Part shown: in pieces, positions 18,736 through 26,940 of the stretch
Position numbering within the stretch: position 1 is the first letter of the stretch
How the letters are laid out: every line of letters starts with the position of its first letter
From: Anaerovibrio lipolyticus
Lineage (GTDB): Bacteria > Bacillota > Negativicutes > Selenomonadales > Selenomonadaceae
NCBI RefSeq assembly: GCF_021531495.1
Contig: NZ_JADYTY010000004.1
Location: 1-64,000, forward strand
DNA: 64,000 nt
Reading direction: 5' to 3'
Translations under genes and position numbers: made by a program
Notes under the pieces: model-generated
Seen by the model: the letters and a program-made list of their open reading frames with translations, nothing else
Told to the model about the DNA's origin: nothing
Database searches by the model: none

Positions 18736-19671
18736 ATGAAGAAGATAGTAGTTGTAATGGGGGGACCATCTACAGAGGCAGAGGTTTCTCGCCGCAGCGG
18801 CAAGGCTATTTTGCATGCCTTGCTGGAGAAGGGATATCAGGCAGAGGCATTGGAGCTGGATCCACCTAATTTCCCACAGCAGATAAAGGCTAGTGGAGCA
18901 GATTTTGTCTTTAATGCGCTTCACGGTAAATACGGCGAGGATGGCATTATTCAGGGTACTTTGGATATGATGGGCATTCCTTATACCAGCTCTGGAGTTA
19001 TGGCGGCAGCTGTTACTATGGACAAGGTAGCTACCAAGAGATTTTTTATGGCTGAGGGGATTCCAACTCCTAGAGCTCACACCTATTTCCGTTTTGAATA
19101 CAGCAAGCGGAATCTGGCTCAGGAGATTATTGAGGAATTTGGTGTACCAGTGGTAGTCAAGGCCTCATCTCAGGGCTCCAGCATTGGCGTGGTAATTGTA
19201 GAACAGCCAGAGGAGCTGAAGGCAGCCTTGGAGGAAGCATTCAAGTATGACCATGAGATTCTGGTAGAGGAATTTATCAAAGGTCGGGAGCTGACAGTGG
19301 CAGTCTGGGGCAATGAGGAGCATCAGGAAGCTTTGCCTATTATTGAGATTACTACCGTTACTGGTCGCTATGATTATGAAACTAAATATAAAGCAGGAGC
19401 TTCTGCCCACATTATTCCCGCACCTTTGCCAGCAGAGGTTAGCAAGGCTGTTGAGAATATAGCAATCAGAGCCTTTGCAGTGTGTGGCTGTGTAGGCATG
19501 GCTAGAGTGGATTTTATGCTGGATGAGCTGAATGAGCCTTATGCCATTGAAATCAATACAGTGCCAGGTATGACAGAAACCTCTTTGGTGCCAGATGCAG
19601 GGCGAGCTGCCGGGATTCAGTTCCCAGATTTGTGTGCCAAAATTTTGGCTATGGCAGGCTATCGGGACTAA
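18736..19671 (+). CDS. ddl: D-alanine:D-alanine ligase
   Basis: The 311-residue ATP-grasp enzyme makes the D-Ala-D-Ala dipeptide used by MurF. It begins VVVMGGPSTEAEVSRRSG, has the ATP-binding VVVKASSQGSSIGVVIV, VEEFIKGRELTVAV, MARVDFML and the late EINTVPGMTETSLVP, all standard. The size matches the DdlB class. GGCAGGAG precedes ATG. Placement between murC and ftsQ is as in gammaproteobacteria. The dipeptide ends in alanine as far as motifs show; no lactate-type substitution was checked in detail. Confidence 0.96.
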   Translation: MKKIVVVMGGPSTEAEVSRRSGKAILHALLEKGYQAEALELDPPNFPQQIKASGADFVFNALHGKYGEDGIIQGTLDMMGIPYTSSGVMAAAVTMDKVATKRFFMAEGIPTPRAHTYFRFEYSKRNLAQEIIEEFGVPVVVKASSQGSSIGVVIVEQPEELKAALEEAFKYDHEILVEEFIKGRELTVAVWGNEEHQEALPIIEITTVTGRYDYETKYKAGASAHIIPAPLPAEVSKAVENIAIRAFAVCGCVGMARVDFMLDELNEPYAIEINTVPGMTETSLVPDAGRAAGIQFPDLCAKILAMAGYRD

Positions 19672-19697
19672 ATTAATAAATATAAGGATGGATTAGC

Positions 19698-20426
19698 ATG
19701 GATGGACGCAAGCATAAGATTATCTCCCAAAGCTCTGTGGCAGTAATTCTCACAGGACTTGTGGTGGTGCTTGGGGTACTGGCCTGTGCCCTTTCACCTA
19801 TATTTGTCCTCAGAAATATTAATGTAAGTGGCTGTCGCTACGTGCAGCCTGAGGATGTTATTCGCATTGCTGGTGTTAGAACTGGCGAGAATCTCTTTCA
19901 GCTCCAAACTGACGAAATACGCAGGAATCTGGAAAAGGATTTGAGAATAGATCAGGCTTTGGTGCAAAGATCCTTTCCTAGCCAGTTGAATATAGAAATC
20001 AACGAGCGGGTGCCTTTGGCCTTTGTAAAATGCGAATATGGCTATCTGGAAGCAGGGAAGGACGGCATTGTTTTGGATGCTCATCGAACTCTGCGGCAGA
20101 TGCCTGTGCCCATGATTAGCGGTGCCAGTGTGGCAGATTTATTTGTAGGTGATGTTATTGAGGATGAAAATATCAGAAAGGTTCTGAGCTTTTTATCCAT
20201 GCTGGAGGATAGCAGTATTCAATCTCTGTCGGAGATAAATATTGCCAATCCTCAGGATGTTCTGCTTTATGCCGGCTCTGTTCAGATTCGTTTGGGAAGT
20301 CTGGAGCAGCTGCCGGACAAGGTGGATGTGACGATTAGTGTGCTTAAGGAATTGCAGCAGACCAAGCATCCTATTGAATACGTTGATGCCAGATATGATG
20401 TATACTCAGTACGCCTGCGTCAATGA
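19698..20426 (+). CDS. ftsQ: FtsQ/DivIB septum protein
   Basis: The 242-residue bitopic protein has a short basic cytoplasmic tail, one transmembrane helix (about 13-33, VILTGLVVVLGVLACALSPI), then a POTRA domain (FVLRNINVSGCRYVQPEDVI) followed by the FtsQ/DivIB domain (SFPSQLNIEINERVPLAFV). It bridges FtsL/FtsB with the septal synthase outside the membrane. It ends near residue 242, shorter than E. coli FtsQ but usual for Firmicutes. It follows ddl by 26 bases in the same unit. Confidence 0.93.
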   Translation: MDGRKHKIISQSSVAVILTGLVVVLGVLACALSPIFVLRNINVSGCRYVQPEDVIRIAGVRTGENLFQLQTDEIRRNLEKDLRIDQALVQRSFPSQLNIEINERVPLAFVKCEYGYLEAGKDGIVLDAHRTLRQMPVPMISGASVADLFVGDVIEDENIRKVLSFLSMLEDSSIQSLSEINIANPQDVLLYAGSVQIRLGSLEQLPDKVDVTISVLKELQQTKHPIEYVDARYDVYSVRLRQ

Positions 20427-20479
20427 GTATATCTCCTGCCTAGGGTGGGAGAGCTTTTTGTAGAAAGGAGATATGGGAG

Positions 20480-21175
20480 ATGAGATTTGAGAAGGGACGA
20501 CTATCCATAGCCTGTGTCTGTATGGTTCTGGGTTTTATGCTGGCGATACAATTTCGTACTACACAGGACATTAAGGATAATAAACCCCTGCAGCGTGTGG
20601 AGGTTTTGACGGAAAGAATACAGAAGCTGGAGAGTGAAAATCAATCCCTGCAAGATGAGCTGAATGATATTCGCAATAGCTCCGGTGAAGAGCATAGCCA
20701 GAAAATGGCTCAGGATATTGTGTTACTCTCTGGCCGCACCGCTGTAGAGGGGCCTGGAATTGTGATTACCATTGATGACAGCTCCCAGAAAAGTACAGCA
20801 GGGGAGGATATGAATCTCTATCTGGTGCATGATGAGGATTTGCTTAAGGTTATTAATGAACTGCGGGCGGCAGGGGCAGAGGCTATTTCCATTAACGGAC
20901 AAAGACTTACGGCCACCTCGGAAATAAGATGTGCTGGGCCTACGGTTTCAGTGAATAATGTGCGGTCAGCACCTCCCTTTGAAATTCGCGCTATTGGCAG
21001 CATTCATGATTTGGAAAATGCCATCAATATGCGGGGAGGGGTGGCAGATACCCTAAAGGTTTGGGGAATCAATATGACACTGCAAAGCTCAAATAATGTA
21101 TGGATTCCGGCCTATAAGAATCCAATAAGCTATAAGTATGCAACCAAATCGGCTAAACAGGAGGAAGGAAAATGA
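20480..21175 (+). CDS. DUF881 family membrane-anchored protein
   Basis: The 231-residue protein has an N-terminal transmembrane segment (CVCMVLGFMLAIQF), a coiled coil of about 35 residues (RIQKLESENQSLQDELNDI), and a conserved external domain with GPGIVITIDDS, LVHDEDLLKVINELRAAGAEA and INMRGGVADTL. This is the DUF881 family, found beside ftsQ and ftsZ in many Firmicutes (YlxW/YlxX relatives). Its role is unknown; position suggests division or envelope assembly. AAAGGAG (20464-20470) fixes the start at 20480. Its stop overlaps the next start (ATGA), so the two genes are translationally coupled. Confidence 0.88.
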   Translation: MRFEKGRLSIACVCMVLGFMLAIQFRTTQDIKDNKPLQRVEVLTERIQKLESENQSLQDELNDIRNSSGEEHSQKMAQDIVLLSGRTAVEGPGIVITIDDSSQKSTAGEDMNLYLVHDEDLLKVINELRAAGAEAISINGQRLTATSEIRCAGPTVSVNNVRSAPPFEIRAIGSIHDLENAINMRGGVADTLKVWGINMTLQSSNNVWIPAYKNPISYKYATKSAKQEEGK

Positions 21176-21504
21176 TTCTGGCAATTTGTGGTCTGGCCTT
21201 AGGGGGGGCTCTGGGCTTTTTGGTGCCCTGGAGCATTCCAGTGGCCTATTCCAAACTCTTTTCCATTGCCCTTTTAGCCTCTTTGGATTCCGTTTTTGGT
21301 GGTCTTAGGGCTGCAGGGGAAGGAAACTTTGATGATAAGATTTTTATCTCCGGTTTTTTTTCTAATGCTTTGTTGGCAGCATTTCTTGTTTATGTAGGCG
21401 ATCATCTGGGAATAGACTTGTATTATGTGGCTCTTTTGGCCTTGGGATTTAGAATTTTCAATAATTTGGGACGGATTCGCCAATATCTGTTGAAAAAGCA
21501 TTAA
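21172..21504 (+). CDS. sbp: Small basic protein Sbp (DUF1290)
   Basis: The 110-residue protein has three or four hydrophobic segments and the family signatures GFLVPWSIPV, LLASLDSVFGGLRA and FFSNALLAAFLVYVGDHLGIDLYYVALLALGFRIFNNL (only parts need matching). The family stands beside DUF881 and ftsZ in Bacillus and clostridia. Function is unknown. It overlaps the preceding gene by four bases and comes about 100 bases before ftsZ. In many Firmicutes ftsA would lie just before ftsZ; none is present here. Confidence 0.88.
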   Translation: MILAICGLALGGALGFLVPWSIPVAYSKLFSIALLASLDSVFGGLRAAGEGNFDDKIFISGFFSNALLAAFLVYVGDHLGIDLYYVALLALGFRIFNNLGRIRQYLLKKH

Positions 21505-21607
21505 ATTTTTTATAGCACAATTACAGGAATAATGATATAATGTTAAAATGTAATAGGTGGAATATAAAATATTGAAATAAATTGTGCTGGTATGTGGAGG
21601 AATTTTT

Positions 21608-22762
21608 GTGGGAATTGATTTTGCAGAATTTAATGTAGATGATCTGAATACCGTTATTAAGGTAGTAGGTGTTGGCGGTGGTGGCAATAATGCTGTTAAC
21701 TGTATGGTATCCTCTGGTATTCAGGGCGTTGAATTTATCGTTATCAATACAGATGCTGAGGTATTGGAAAAGTCCTTGGCTCCTGTAAGATTGCAGATTG
21801 GCCGTAAGGCTACCGAGGGCAAGGGTGCAGGTGCCCGCCCAGAAGTAGGTGCCAAGGCTGCTGAGGAAAATCGTGATGAAATCAAGGCTGCTCTTGAGGG
21901 AGCAGATATGGTATTTATCGCTGCTGGTATGGGTGGCGGTACTGGTACTGGCGCAGCTCCAATAGTAGCTGAGTGCGCTAGAGAAATTGGTGCCCTTACA
22001 GTAGCAGTTGTTACCAAGCCATTTGGCTTCGAGGGCTTGATGCGCAGTCGTCGTGCTAAGGAGGGTGTAGCCAAGCTGTCTGAGCATGTAGACAGTATTA
22101 TCACTATTCCTAACGAAAAGCTGTTGAACATTATTGACAGAAATACTCCTTTCACCGAAGCTTTCCATGCTGTAGATGATATTCTGCGTCAGGGTGTTCA
22201 GAGTATTGCGGACCTGATTAATGAGTCTGGCTTTATTAATGTAGACTTTGCCGATGTAGAGACTATCATGAGCGATGCAGGTCCAGCCCTGATGGGTATT
22301 GGTGAGGGCACTGGTGATAACGCTTGCCTGGAGGCAGTAAAGGCTGCTGTAGGTTCTCCACTTTTGGAGGTTTCTGTACAGGGAGCAAGAAGCGTTATTA
22401 TTAACTTCAAGGGTGTGGAATCCCGTCTGAACATGGCTGAAATGACTGAAGCCAGTGAGGCTATTAGAGAGGCTGCTCATGTAGATGCAGAAATCGTCTG
22501 GGGTGTCTCTGTAGATGAAAGCATGGGCGACAAGATTTTGGCTACTGTTGTTGCTACCCGCTTTGATGATAATACGGCTCAGCAGCCTAGCCAGCCAACA
22601 GATGCTCATCAGTTCTTTGGAACTCAGCCAGCCAACAGCAATCAGCAGGCTGGTAATGGTATGCGCAATTCCACCTTTGGCAGCAATGCAGACAAGGGTA
22701 TGCCAAATCAGGATTTCTTTACTGTTAACAATATTGATATTCCTGTATGGATGCGTAAGTAA
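21608..22762 (+). CDS. ftsZ: Cell division GTPase FtsZ
   Basis: The 384-residue tubulin homologue polymerises into the Z ring. The GTP-binding signatures VVGVGGGGNNAVN and GMGGGTGTGAAP are intact, as is the T7 catalytic loop region (NVDFADVETIM). A low-complexity linker rich in Gln, Asn and Ser (about 330-368) leads to the conserved C-terminal peptide DIPVWMRK, which binds membrane tethers. The start is GTG 21608 after GTGGAGG (21594-21600). The TATAAT at 21536 may mark an internal promoter. A strong terminator follows. Codon use suggests high expression. The tether FtsA is not adjacent. Confidence 0.97.
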   Translation: MGIDFAEFNVDDLNTVIKVVGVGGGGNNAVNCMVSSGIQGVEFIVINTDAEVLEKSLAPVRLQIGRKATEGKGAGARPEVGAKAAEENRDEIKAALEGADMVFIAAGMGGGTGTGAAPIVAECAREIGALTVAVVTKPFGFEGLMRSRRAKEGVAKLSEHVDSIITIPNEKLLNIIDRNTPFTEAFHAVDDILRQGVQSIADLINESGFINVDFADVETIMSDAGPALMGIGEGTGDNACLEAVKAAVGSPLLEVSVQGARSVIINFKGVESRLNMAEMTEASEAIREAAHVDAEIVWGVSVDESMGDKILATVVATRFDDNTAQQPSQPTDAHQFFGTQPANSNQQAGNGMRNSTFGSNADKGMPNQDFFTVNNIDIPVWMRK

Positions 22763-22805
22763 GGAAAATTCATATGCTGTAGAACTACAGTATAGAAACA
22801 AGTTG

Positions 22806-22840
22806 AAATCCTGTAGGGTTGCCTACAGGATTTTCTTTTG
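22806..22840 (+). terminator. Terminator after ftsZ
   Basis: AATCCTGTAGG (22807-22817) and CCTACAGGATT form a perfect stem around the loop GTTG, followed by TTTCTTTT. It closes the dcw unit. Confidence 0.92.
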
Positions 22841-22858
22841 GATATGGGAGTGATAAGG

Positions 22859-23884
22859 ATGAGGAGATATACAATATTGCTCATAACCTCCTTTGTGATT
22901 ATGCTGGGAGTTATTACAGGTACCATGTATATATCCGGTACAGGTTCCCATAAGGAAAATAACAGCCTGTTAGGGGAAATTACAGTATATACCACCTTGC
23001 CAACGGAAAATGTCAGCTATTTGGCAGAGGCTTATGAAAAAAACTATCATGTCAAGGTAAATTTTATGCCCATGTCTGAGGATGATATAGTTAAGCAAAT
23101 ACAGAAGCCAGGCAAAGGAGATATGGTTTTGACAGATAGCCGTATTCTGCGGCGGGCAGCTGGAGAAGGCTGGCTGGTGCCCTATGGCTCTCTTCATGGG
23201 GATTCCGTCAGCAACAAGCTAAAGGATCCAAATGATTATTGGACTGGCACCTGGTATGATCCTGTGGTGTTCTGTATCAACAAGGATTATATGCAGCGGA
23301 CAGCCAATTTTCCTTTAGGCTGGCAGGATTTGGCAGAGCAGCCAGATATCCGCATTGGCATTACAGATTTTCTGGCAGCAGAAAGCGCGGCTAATTTGTA
23401 TTTCTTCCTTACAGCCCAATTGGGGGAGGAAAAAACTTTGGCTATGTTGCAGCAGATTCACCCTCATGTGGTGCAATATGCCAAATATTTATCCACCCCG
23501 GTTCGTATGGCAGGTATGGGAGAGGTGGATATAGCGGTGGCTGTACAGAGCGAAATTTTGCGCTATATAGAGGATGGCTATCCTTTGAAGATAATTCAGC
23601 CTGTGGAGGGTACCGCCTATATGCTAACTGGCACAGGCATCCTTCTGGATGCGCCTCACGGGGAGCAGGCCAAGAAATTTGCCGATTGGCTGTTAACAGA
23701 TGAAGCCATGTTGGTTTTACAGAGCAATAAATTTTATTTTATTCCCTGCAATCCTACTACCTTGGCTTATAAACAGCTGGCAGTGCGGAATCCATCTCTA
23801 TTCAATCAATTGGCTGATTTTCCAAAGGAAAAACGGCAGGAATTGCTGGATAAATGGGTGAAGCAGGTAAGAATAAATAATTGA
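22859..23884 (+). CDS. Periplasmic solute-binding protein, ABC type
   Basis: The 341-residue protein has an uncleaved or late-cleaved N-terminal hydrophobic segment (about 5-24) with no lipobox cysteine, then a type 2 periplasmic binding fold: EITVYTTLPTENVSYLAEAY, GDMVLTDSRILRRAA, DYWTGTWYDPVVFCINKDY, GTGILLDAPHGEQAKKFADW. It resembles the FbpA/AfuA group that binds ferric iron, or phosphonate or thiamine relatives. No permease or ATPase gene accompanies it. The start is ATG 22859 after GGGAG (22846-22850). It begins right after the ftsZ terminator and precedes rimO. The ligand cannot be assigned. Confidence 0.75.
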   Translation: MRRYTILLITSFVIMLGVITGTMYISGTGSHKENNSLLGEITVYTTLPTENVSYLAEAYEKNYHVKVNFMPMSEDDIVKQIQKPGKGDMVLTDSRILRRAAGEGWLVPYGSLHGDSVSNKLKDPNDYWTGTWYDPVVFCINKDYMQRTANFPLGWQDLAEQPDIRIGITDFLAAESAANLYFFLTAQLGEEKTLAMLQQIHPHVVQYAKYLSTPVRMAGMGEVDIAVAVQSEILRYIEDGYPLKIIQPVEGTAYMLTGTGILLDAPHGEQAKKFADWLLTDEAMLVLQSNKFYFIPCNPTTLAYKQLAVRNPSLFNQLADFPKEKRQELLDKWVKQVRINN

Positions 23885-23921
23885 TAAATTTGCTAAAGAT
23901 ATATAAGGAGGATTCGTAGAT

Positions 23922-25253
23922 TTGAAAGCAGGATTTATTAGTCTGGGATGCTCGAAAAATCTTGTAGATACAGAGGTTATGCTGGGCATTATTCAGCAAA
24001 ACGGTATAGAGCTGGTAAATGATCCGGCAGAGGCAGATATTTTGATTGTGAATACCTGCGCTTTTATAGAATCTGCCAAGACAGAGTCCATTACCACAGT
24101 TTTGAATATGGCAGAATACAAGGAGCCAGGCAAGGGTAAGTGCAAATCCGTTATTATTGCAGGCTGTCTTGGTCAGCGTTATGGTCAGGAGCTTTTGGAT
24201 GATCTGCCAGAGGCAGATGGTATTATTGGTACTGGCTCCTGGAATCGTATTATGGAGGCTATTAACGAAACCTTGGCAGGTAATCGGGTAGTGATTAACA
24301 GCCAGAATGAGATTATCTACGATGCCTCTGTACCTCGTATTCCTACTACGCCAGCCTATACAGCCTATGTTAAGATTGCGGAGGGCTGTAACAATCGTTG
24401 CGCTTTCTGTGCTATTCCTTTGATTCGTGGCAAATTTAGAAGCCGTACCATTGAGGATATTCATCAGGAGGTACAGCAGCTGGTGGATAAGGGTGTTCGG
24501 GAGATTGTGCTTATCGCTCAGGATACCACTAATTACGGTCATGATTTATATGGCAAGCCTAGTTTGGCAGCACTTCTCAAGGATTTGTGCCAGATTAAGG
24601 ATATAAAATGGCTGCGGACTCTTTATAGCTATCCAAAATTCTTTACTGATGAGCTGATAGATTTGATTGCTCAGGAGGAAAAGCTGGTTAAATATGTGGA
24701 TATTCCTCTCCAGCACGCTAACAATGAAATTCTTCGGGCCATGCATAGACCAGATACCAAGGAAGAAATTTCAACTTTGCTGGCCAAGCTGAGACAGCGC
24801 ATTCCTGGTGTAGTTATTCGTTCTACCTTTATTGTGGGCTTCCCTGGAGAAACAGAAGCACAATATCAGGAGCTAAAGGCCTTTTTGGAGGAACAGCGCT
24901 TTGACCATGTAGGTATCTTTACTTATTCCAAGGAGGAGGATACTGCAGCAGCAGAAATGCCAAATCAGGTGCCAGAGGAAATTATGGAGGATAGATACCA
25001 TGATTTGAAGGCAACCCAGAGCTTGATTTCTCAGGAACTGAACCAGCAGCTAGAGGGACAGGTGCTGGAGGTTCTGGTAGAGGGCCATACTGATGAAGGT
25101 ATGCCTTATGGCCGCAGCTATCGTCAGGCTGATGATGTGGATGACAATGTATATATTGAAGATGATACCACCAGTAAGGTGGGAGATATGGTAAAGGTTC
25201 GTATCCTACAGGGCTTTACTGAGGATTTAGTAGGAGAGCTGGCTGATGTTTAA
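23922..25253 (+). CDS. rimO: Ribosomal protein S12 methylthiotransferase RimO
   Basis: The 443-residue radical-SAM enzyme adds a methylthio group to an aspartate of ribosomal protein S12. The N-terminal UPF0004 domain has SLGCSKNLVDTE, NTCAFIESAK and AGCLGQR, whose cysteines bind one iron-sulfur cluster. CNNRCAFCAIP is the radical-SAM site. A TRAM domain ends the protein. The opening SLGCSKNLVD and CAFCAIP distinguish RimO from MiaB. The start is TTG after AAGGAGG. The last eight bases overlap pncC. Confidence 0.95.
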   Translation: MKAGFISLGCSKNLVDTEVMLGIIQQNGIELVNDPAEADILIVNTCAFIESAKTESITTVLNMAEYKEPGKGKCKSVIIAGCLGQRYGQELLDDLPEADGIIGTGSWNRIMEAINETLAGNRVVINSQNEIIYDASVPRIPTTPAYTAYVKIAEGCNNRCAFCAIPLIRGKFRSRTIEDIHQEVQQLVDKGVREIVLIAQDTTNYGHDLYGKPSLAALLKDLCQIKDIKWLRTLYSYPKFFTDELIDLIAQEEKLVKYVDIPLQHANNEILRAMHRPDTKEEISTLLAKLRQRIPGVVIRSTFIVGFPGETEAQYQELKAFLEEQRFDHVGIFTYSKEEDTAAAEMPNQVPEEIMEDRYHDLKATQSLISQELNQQLEGQVLEVLVEGHTDEGMPYGRSYRQADDVDDNVYIEDDTTSKVGDMVKVRILQGFTEDLVGELADV

Positions 25254-25743
25254 ATTGGATGAAGGAGCAGATTCACTGGAAATAGTAGTGGGAAAAATGC
25301 TTCAAAAGTCAAATAATACTATAGCCTGTGCTGAATCCTGTACGGGAGGCCTGCTTATGGGCAGACTTACTGCTGTGCCAGGCAGCTCTGCCTATGTTCA
25401 GGGAGGCATTGTTTCCTATAGCAATCAGGTGAAAATAGAGCAGCTAGGGGTAGAGGCCAAGGTGTTGGATACCGTAGGGGCAGTTAGCTCTCAGGTGGCT
25501 GTCCAGATGGCCCAGGGAGTGCGAAAGCGCCTTCATGTAGATATTGGCACCGGCATTACTGGTATTGCTGGTCCTGGGGGCGATACTCCGGATAAGCCAC
25601 TGGGCTTGGTATATATTGCTGTGGCAGGTCAGGCAGGCACCAGGGTTACCCGCAATGTATTTGCTGGAGATAGACAGCAGGTGCGCTGGGCTGCTACAGA
25701 AAAAGCTTTGTCTATGGTGAAGGACTATCTGGAGGAAGTTTAA
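25246..25743 (+). CDS. pncC: Nicotinamide-nucleotide amidase PncC (CinA C-terminal type)
   Basis: The 165-residue protein is the stand-alone amidase domain that hydrolyses nicotinamide mononucleotide to nicotinic acid mononucleotide. Signatures are IACAESCTGGLLMGRLT, SYSNQVKIEQLGV, and ITGIAGPGGDTPDKPLG, with the catalytic serine in the first. It lacks the N-terminal molybdopterin-like domain of full CinA. It overlaps rimO by eight bases and is translated with it. In many Firmicutes pgsA lies between; it is absent here. Confidence 0.92.
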   Translation: MFKLDEGADSLEIVVGKMLQKSNNTIACAESCTGGLLMGRLTAVPGSSAYVQGGIVSYSNQVKIEQLGVEAKVLDTVGAVSSQVAVQMAQGVRKRLHVDIGTGITGIAGPGGDTPDKPLGLVYIAVAGQAGTRVTRNVFAGDRQQVRWAATEKALSMVKDYLEEV

Positions 25744-25880
25744 TGCAATTTTAATTTCCTTTTCAGGTTATTTTTAGATACCCCATATATTATAATGAGG
25801 TGTCCGATGTTCCCTACTTCTATAGGCGGCGGGATATTGTGCTAATGACAGGGTGGAGTTAATATCTTCACCCTCATTGA

Positions 25881-25932
25881 AACCCCATTGAAAGAAAATG
25901 AAAAATCATTTTCTTTGAACAATGTAGGGGTT
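25881..25932. other. Strong bulged hairpin upstream of an exported protein gene
   Basis: AACCCC-ATTG-AAAGAAAATG pairs with CATTTTCTTT-(GAA)-CAAT-(GTA)-GGGGTT, 20 base pairs with two three-base bulges on the 3' side and a six-base loop. No T tract follows. The rest of 25744-25990 shows no gene. Confidence 0.65.
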
Positions 25933-25990
25933 ATAGTGTTCATCTAAGGTACATAATGTATCTATTAATTTTCATATGGAGGGATGAAAA

Positions 25991-26746
25991 ATGAAGTTAA
26001 ATAAGCTTGTTGCCAAGGTTTTGACCTTGGCTGTGACCATATCCGTGTTGGTTCTGCCTGTGGCTGCCTTTGCTGAGGAGGCACCAGCAAAACAGCCACC
26101 GTCTGCCACTTCTCAGAAGGATCAGATTGTTTTTACGCACAAGCACACCAGCCAGCGCTATGGTTATAGCATTCTCTGCCCAGTAAAGCCCAAGGTGATT
26201 CCAGCCAGTGCCTATAATGAGCAGGACAAGGGGGATGTATTGCTCTATAGCGGCAGCTATGACAATATTAAAAAAGCTTGGGTTATTTGTATTAACGGCT
26301 ATGATAATAAGGTAGTACCAGAAAACCTTGGCACTATGCAGGAGAATGAAGCAAAGGCCTTTTTAAAGGATTTTGCAGCTAATTATGGCTTGGAATATGC
26401 TCAGATTGTGGAGATTGCTAACCGCAATGATGATGGCAGTCAGGTAGAGGGTTATCGTTATGGTATTGCCGGCCCTACCGCCAAGGAGGTAGAGGTTGAT
26501 AGCGATGGAGATGGGGTTATGGATTCTATTGCTGTGGCTGAAAACCAGATGATGAAGCTGTTTATTCCAGGTCAGTATGGCGGACATTTTATGTTGGGAC
26601 TGATACAGGCTGGCGGCCTCCAGAAGCGTGATGTGGAGGAGTTTATGAATGCTGGTATTTATACTCTGCAGCAGTGGCCAACCTCTGGCTATAGCAAGGC
26701 AAAGTCTGAGGCTGAAAATAGTGACAAAAAAAGCAAAAAGAAATAA
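25991..26746 (+). CDS. Exported protein of unknown function with a calcium-loop-like motif
   Basis: The 251-residue protein has a signal peptide with cleavage near AFA-EE (about residue 29). The mature part has short tryptophan- and tyrosine-containing segments (RYGYSILCPVKP) and, at residues 170-178, DSDGDGVMD, which looks like the start of an EF-hand or dockerin-type calcium loop. The C-terminus is lysine- and serine-rich and probably unstructured. No transmembrane segment follows the signal. Similar secreted proteins occur in Selenomonadales, but I know no function. GGAGG (25978-25982) fixes the start. A terminator follows. Confidence 0.72.
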   Translation: MKLNKLVAKVLTLAVTISVLVLPVAAFAEEAPAKQPPSATSQKDQIVFTHKHTSQRYGYSILCPVKPKVIPASAYNEQDKGDVLLYSGSYDNIKKAWVICINGYDNKVVPENLGTMQENEAKAFLKDFAANYGLEYAQIVEIANRNDDGSQVEGYRYGIAGPTAKEVEVDSDGDGVMDSIAVAENQMMKLFIPGQYGGHFMLGLIQAGGLQKRDVEEFMNAGIYTLQQWPTSGYSKAKSEAENSDKKSKKK

Positions 26747-26765
26747 CTAGGTATCTGATATTTTG

Positions 26766-26824
26766 AGAAAACTGATTTTCCCAGACAAATCAAATTGTTG
26801 AGGGAAGGTCAGTTTTCTTTTATT
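26766..26824 (+). terminator. Terminator
   Basis: AGAAAACTGA (26766-26775) pairs with TCAGTTTTCT (26809-26818), with further partial pairing TTTCCC/GGGAA inside and TTTTATTTT after. It separates the exported protein gene from htpG. Confidence 0.8.
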
Positions 26825-26831
26825 TTGCCTA

Positions 26832-26898
26832 TTGATTTTTTTGACTTTTTGATGTATTATAAATCATGAAGTTAGCACTCATGCATATAGAGTGCTAA
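26832..26898 (+). promoter_or_regulatory. htpG promoter with a perfect CIRCE operator
   Basis: TTGATT (26832-26837) and TATTAT (26855-26860) are 17 bases apart, a good vegetative promoter. At 26872-26898 stands TTAGCACTC-N9-GAGTGCTAA, an exact match to the CIRCE consensus bound by the heat-shock repressor HrcA. It covers the expected transcription start. HrcA control of htpG is therefore predicted. Confidence 0.95.
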
Positions 26899-26940
26899 AA
26901 CTATGTTAACTAATATTTTATATAAAGGAGATAATTCCAA

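Noticed and set aside
21521-22801. A 426-codon minus-strand frame opposite ftsZ
   Set aside because: FtsZ motifs on the plus strand are complete; the other frame is a by-product of codon bias.
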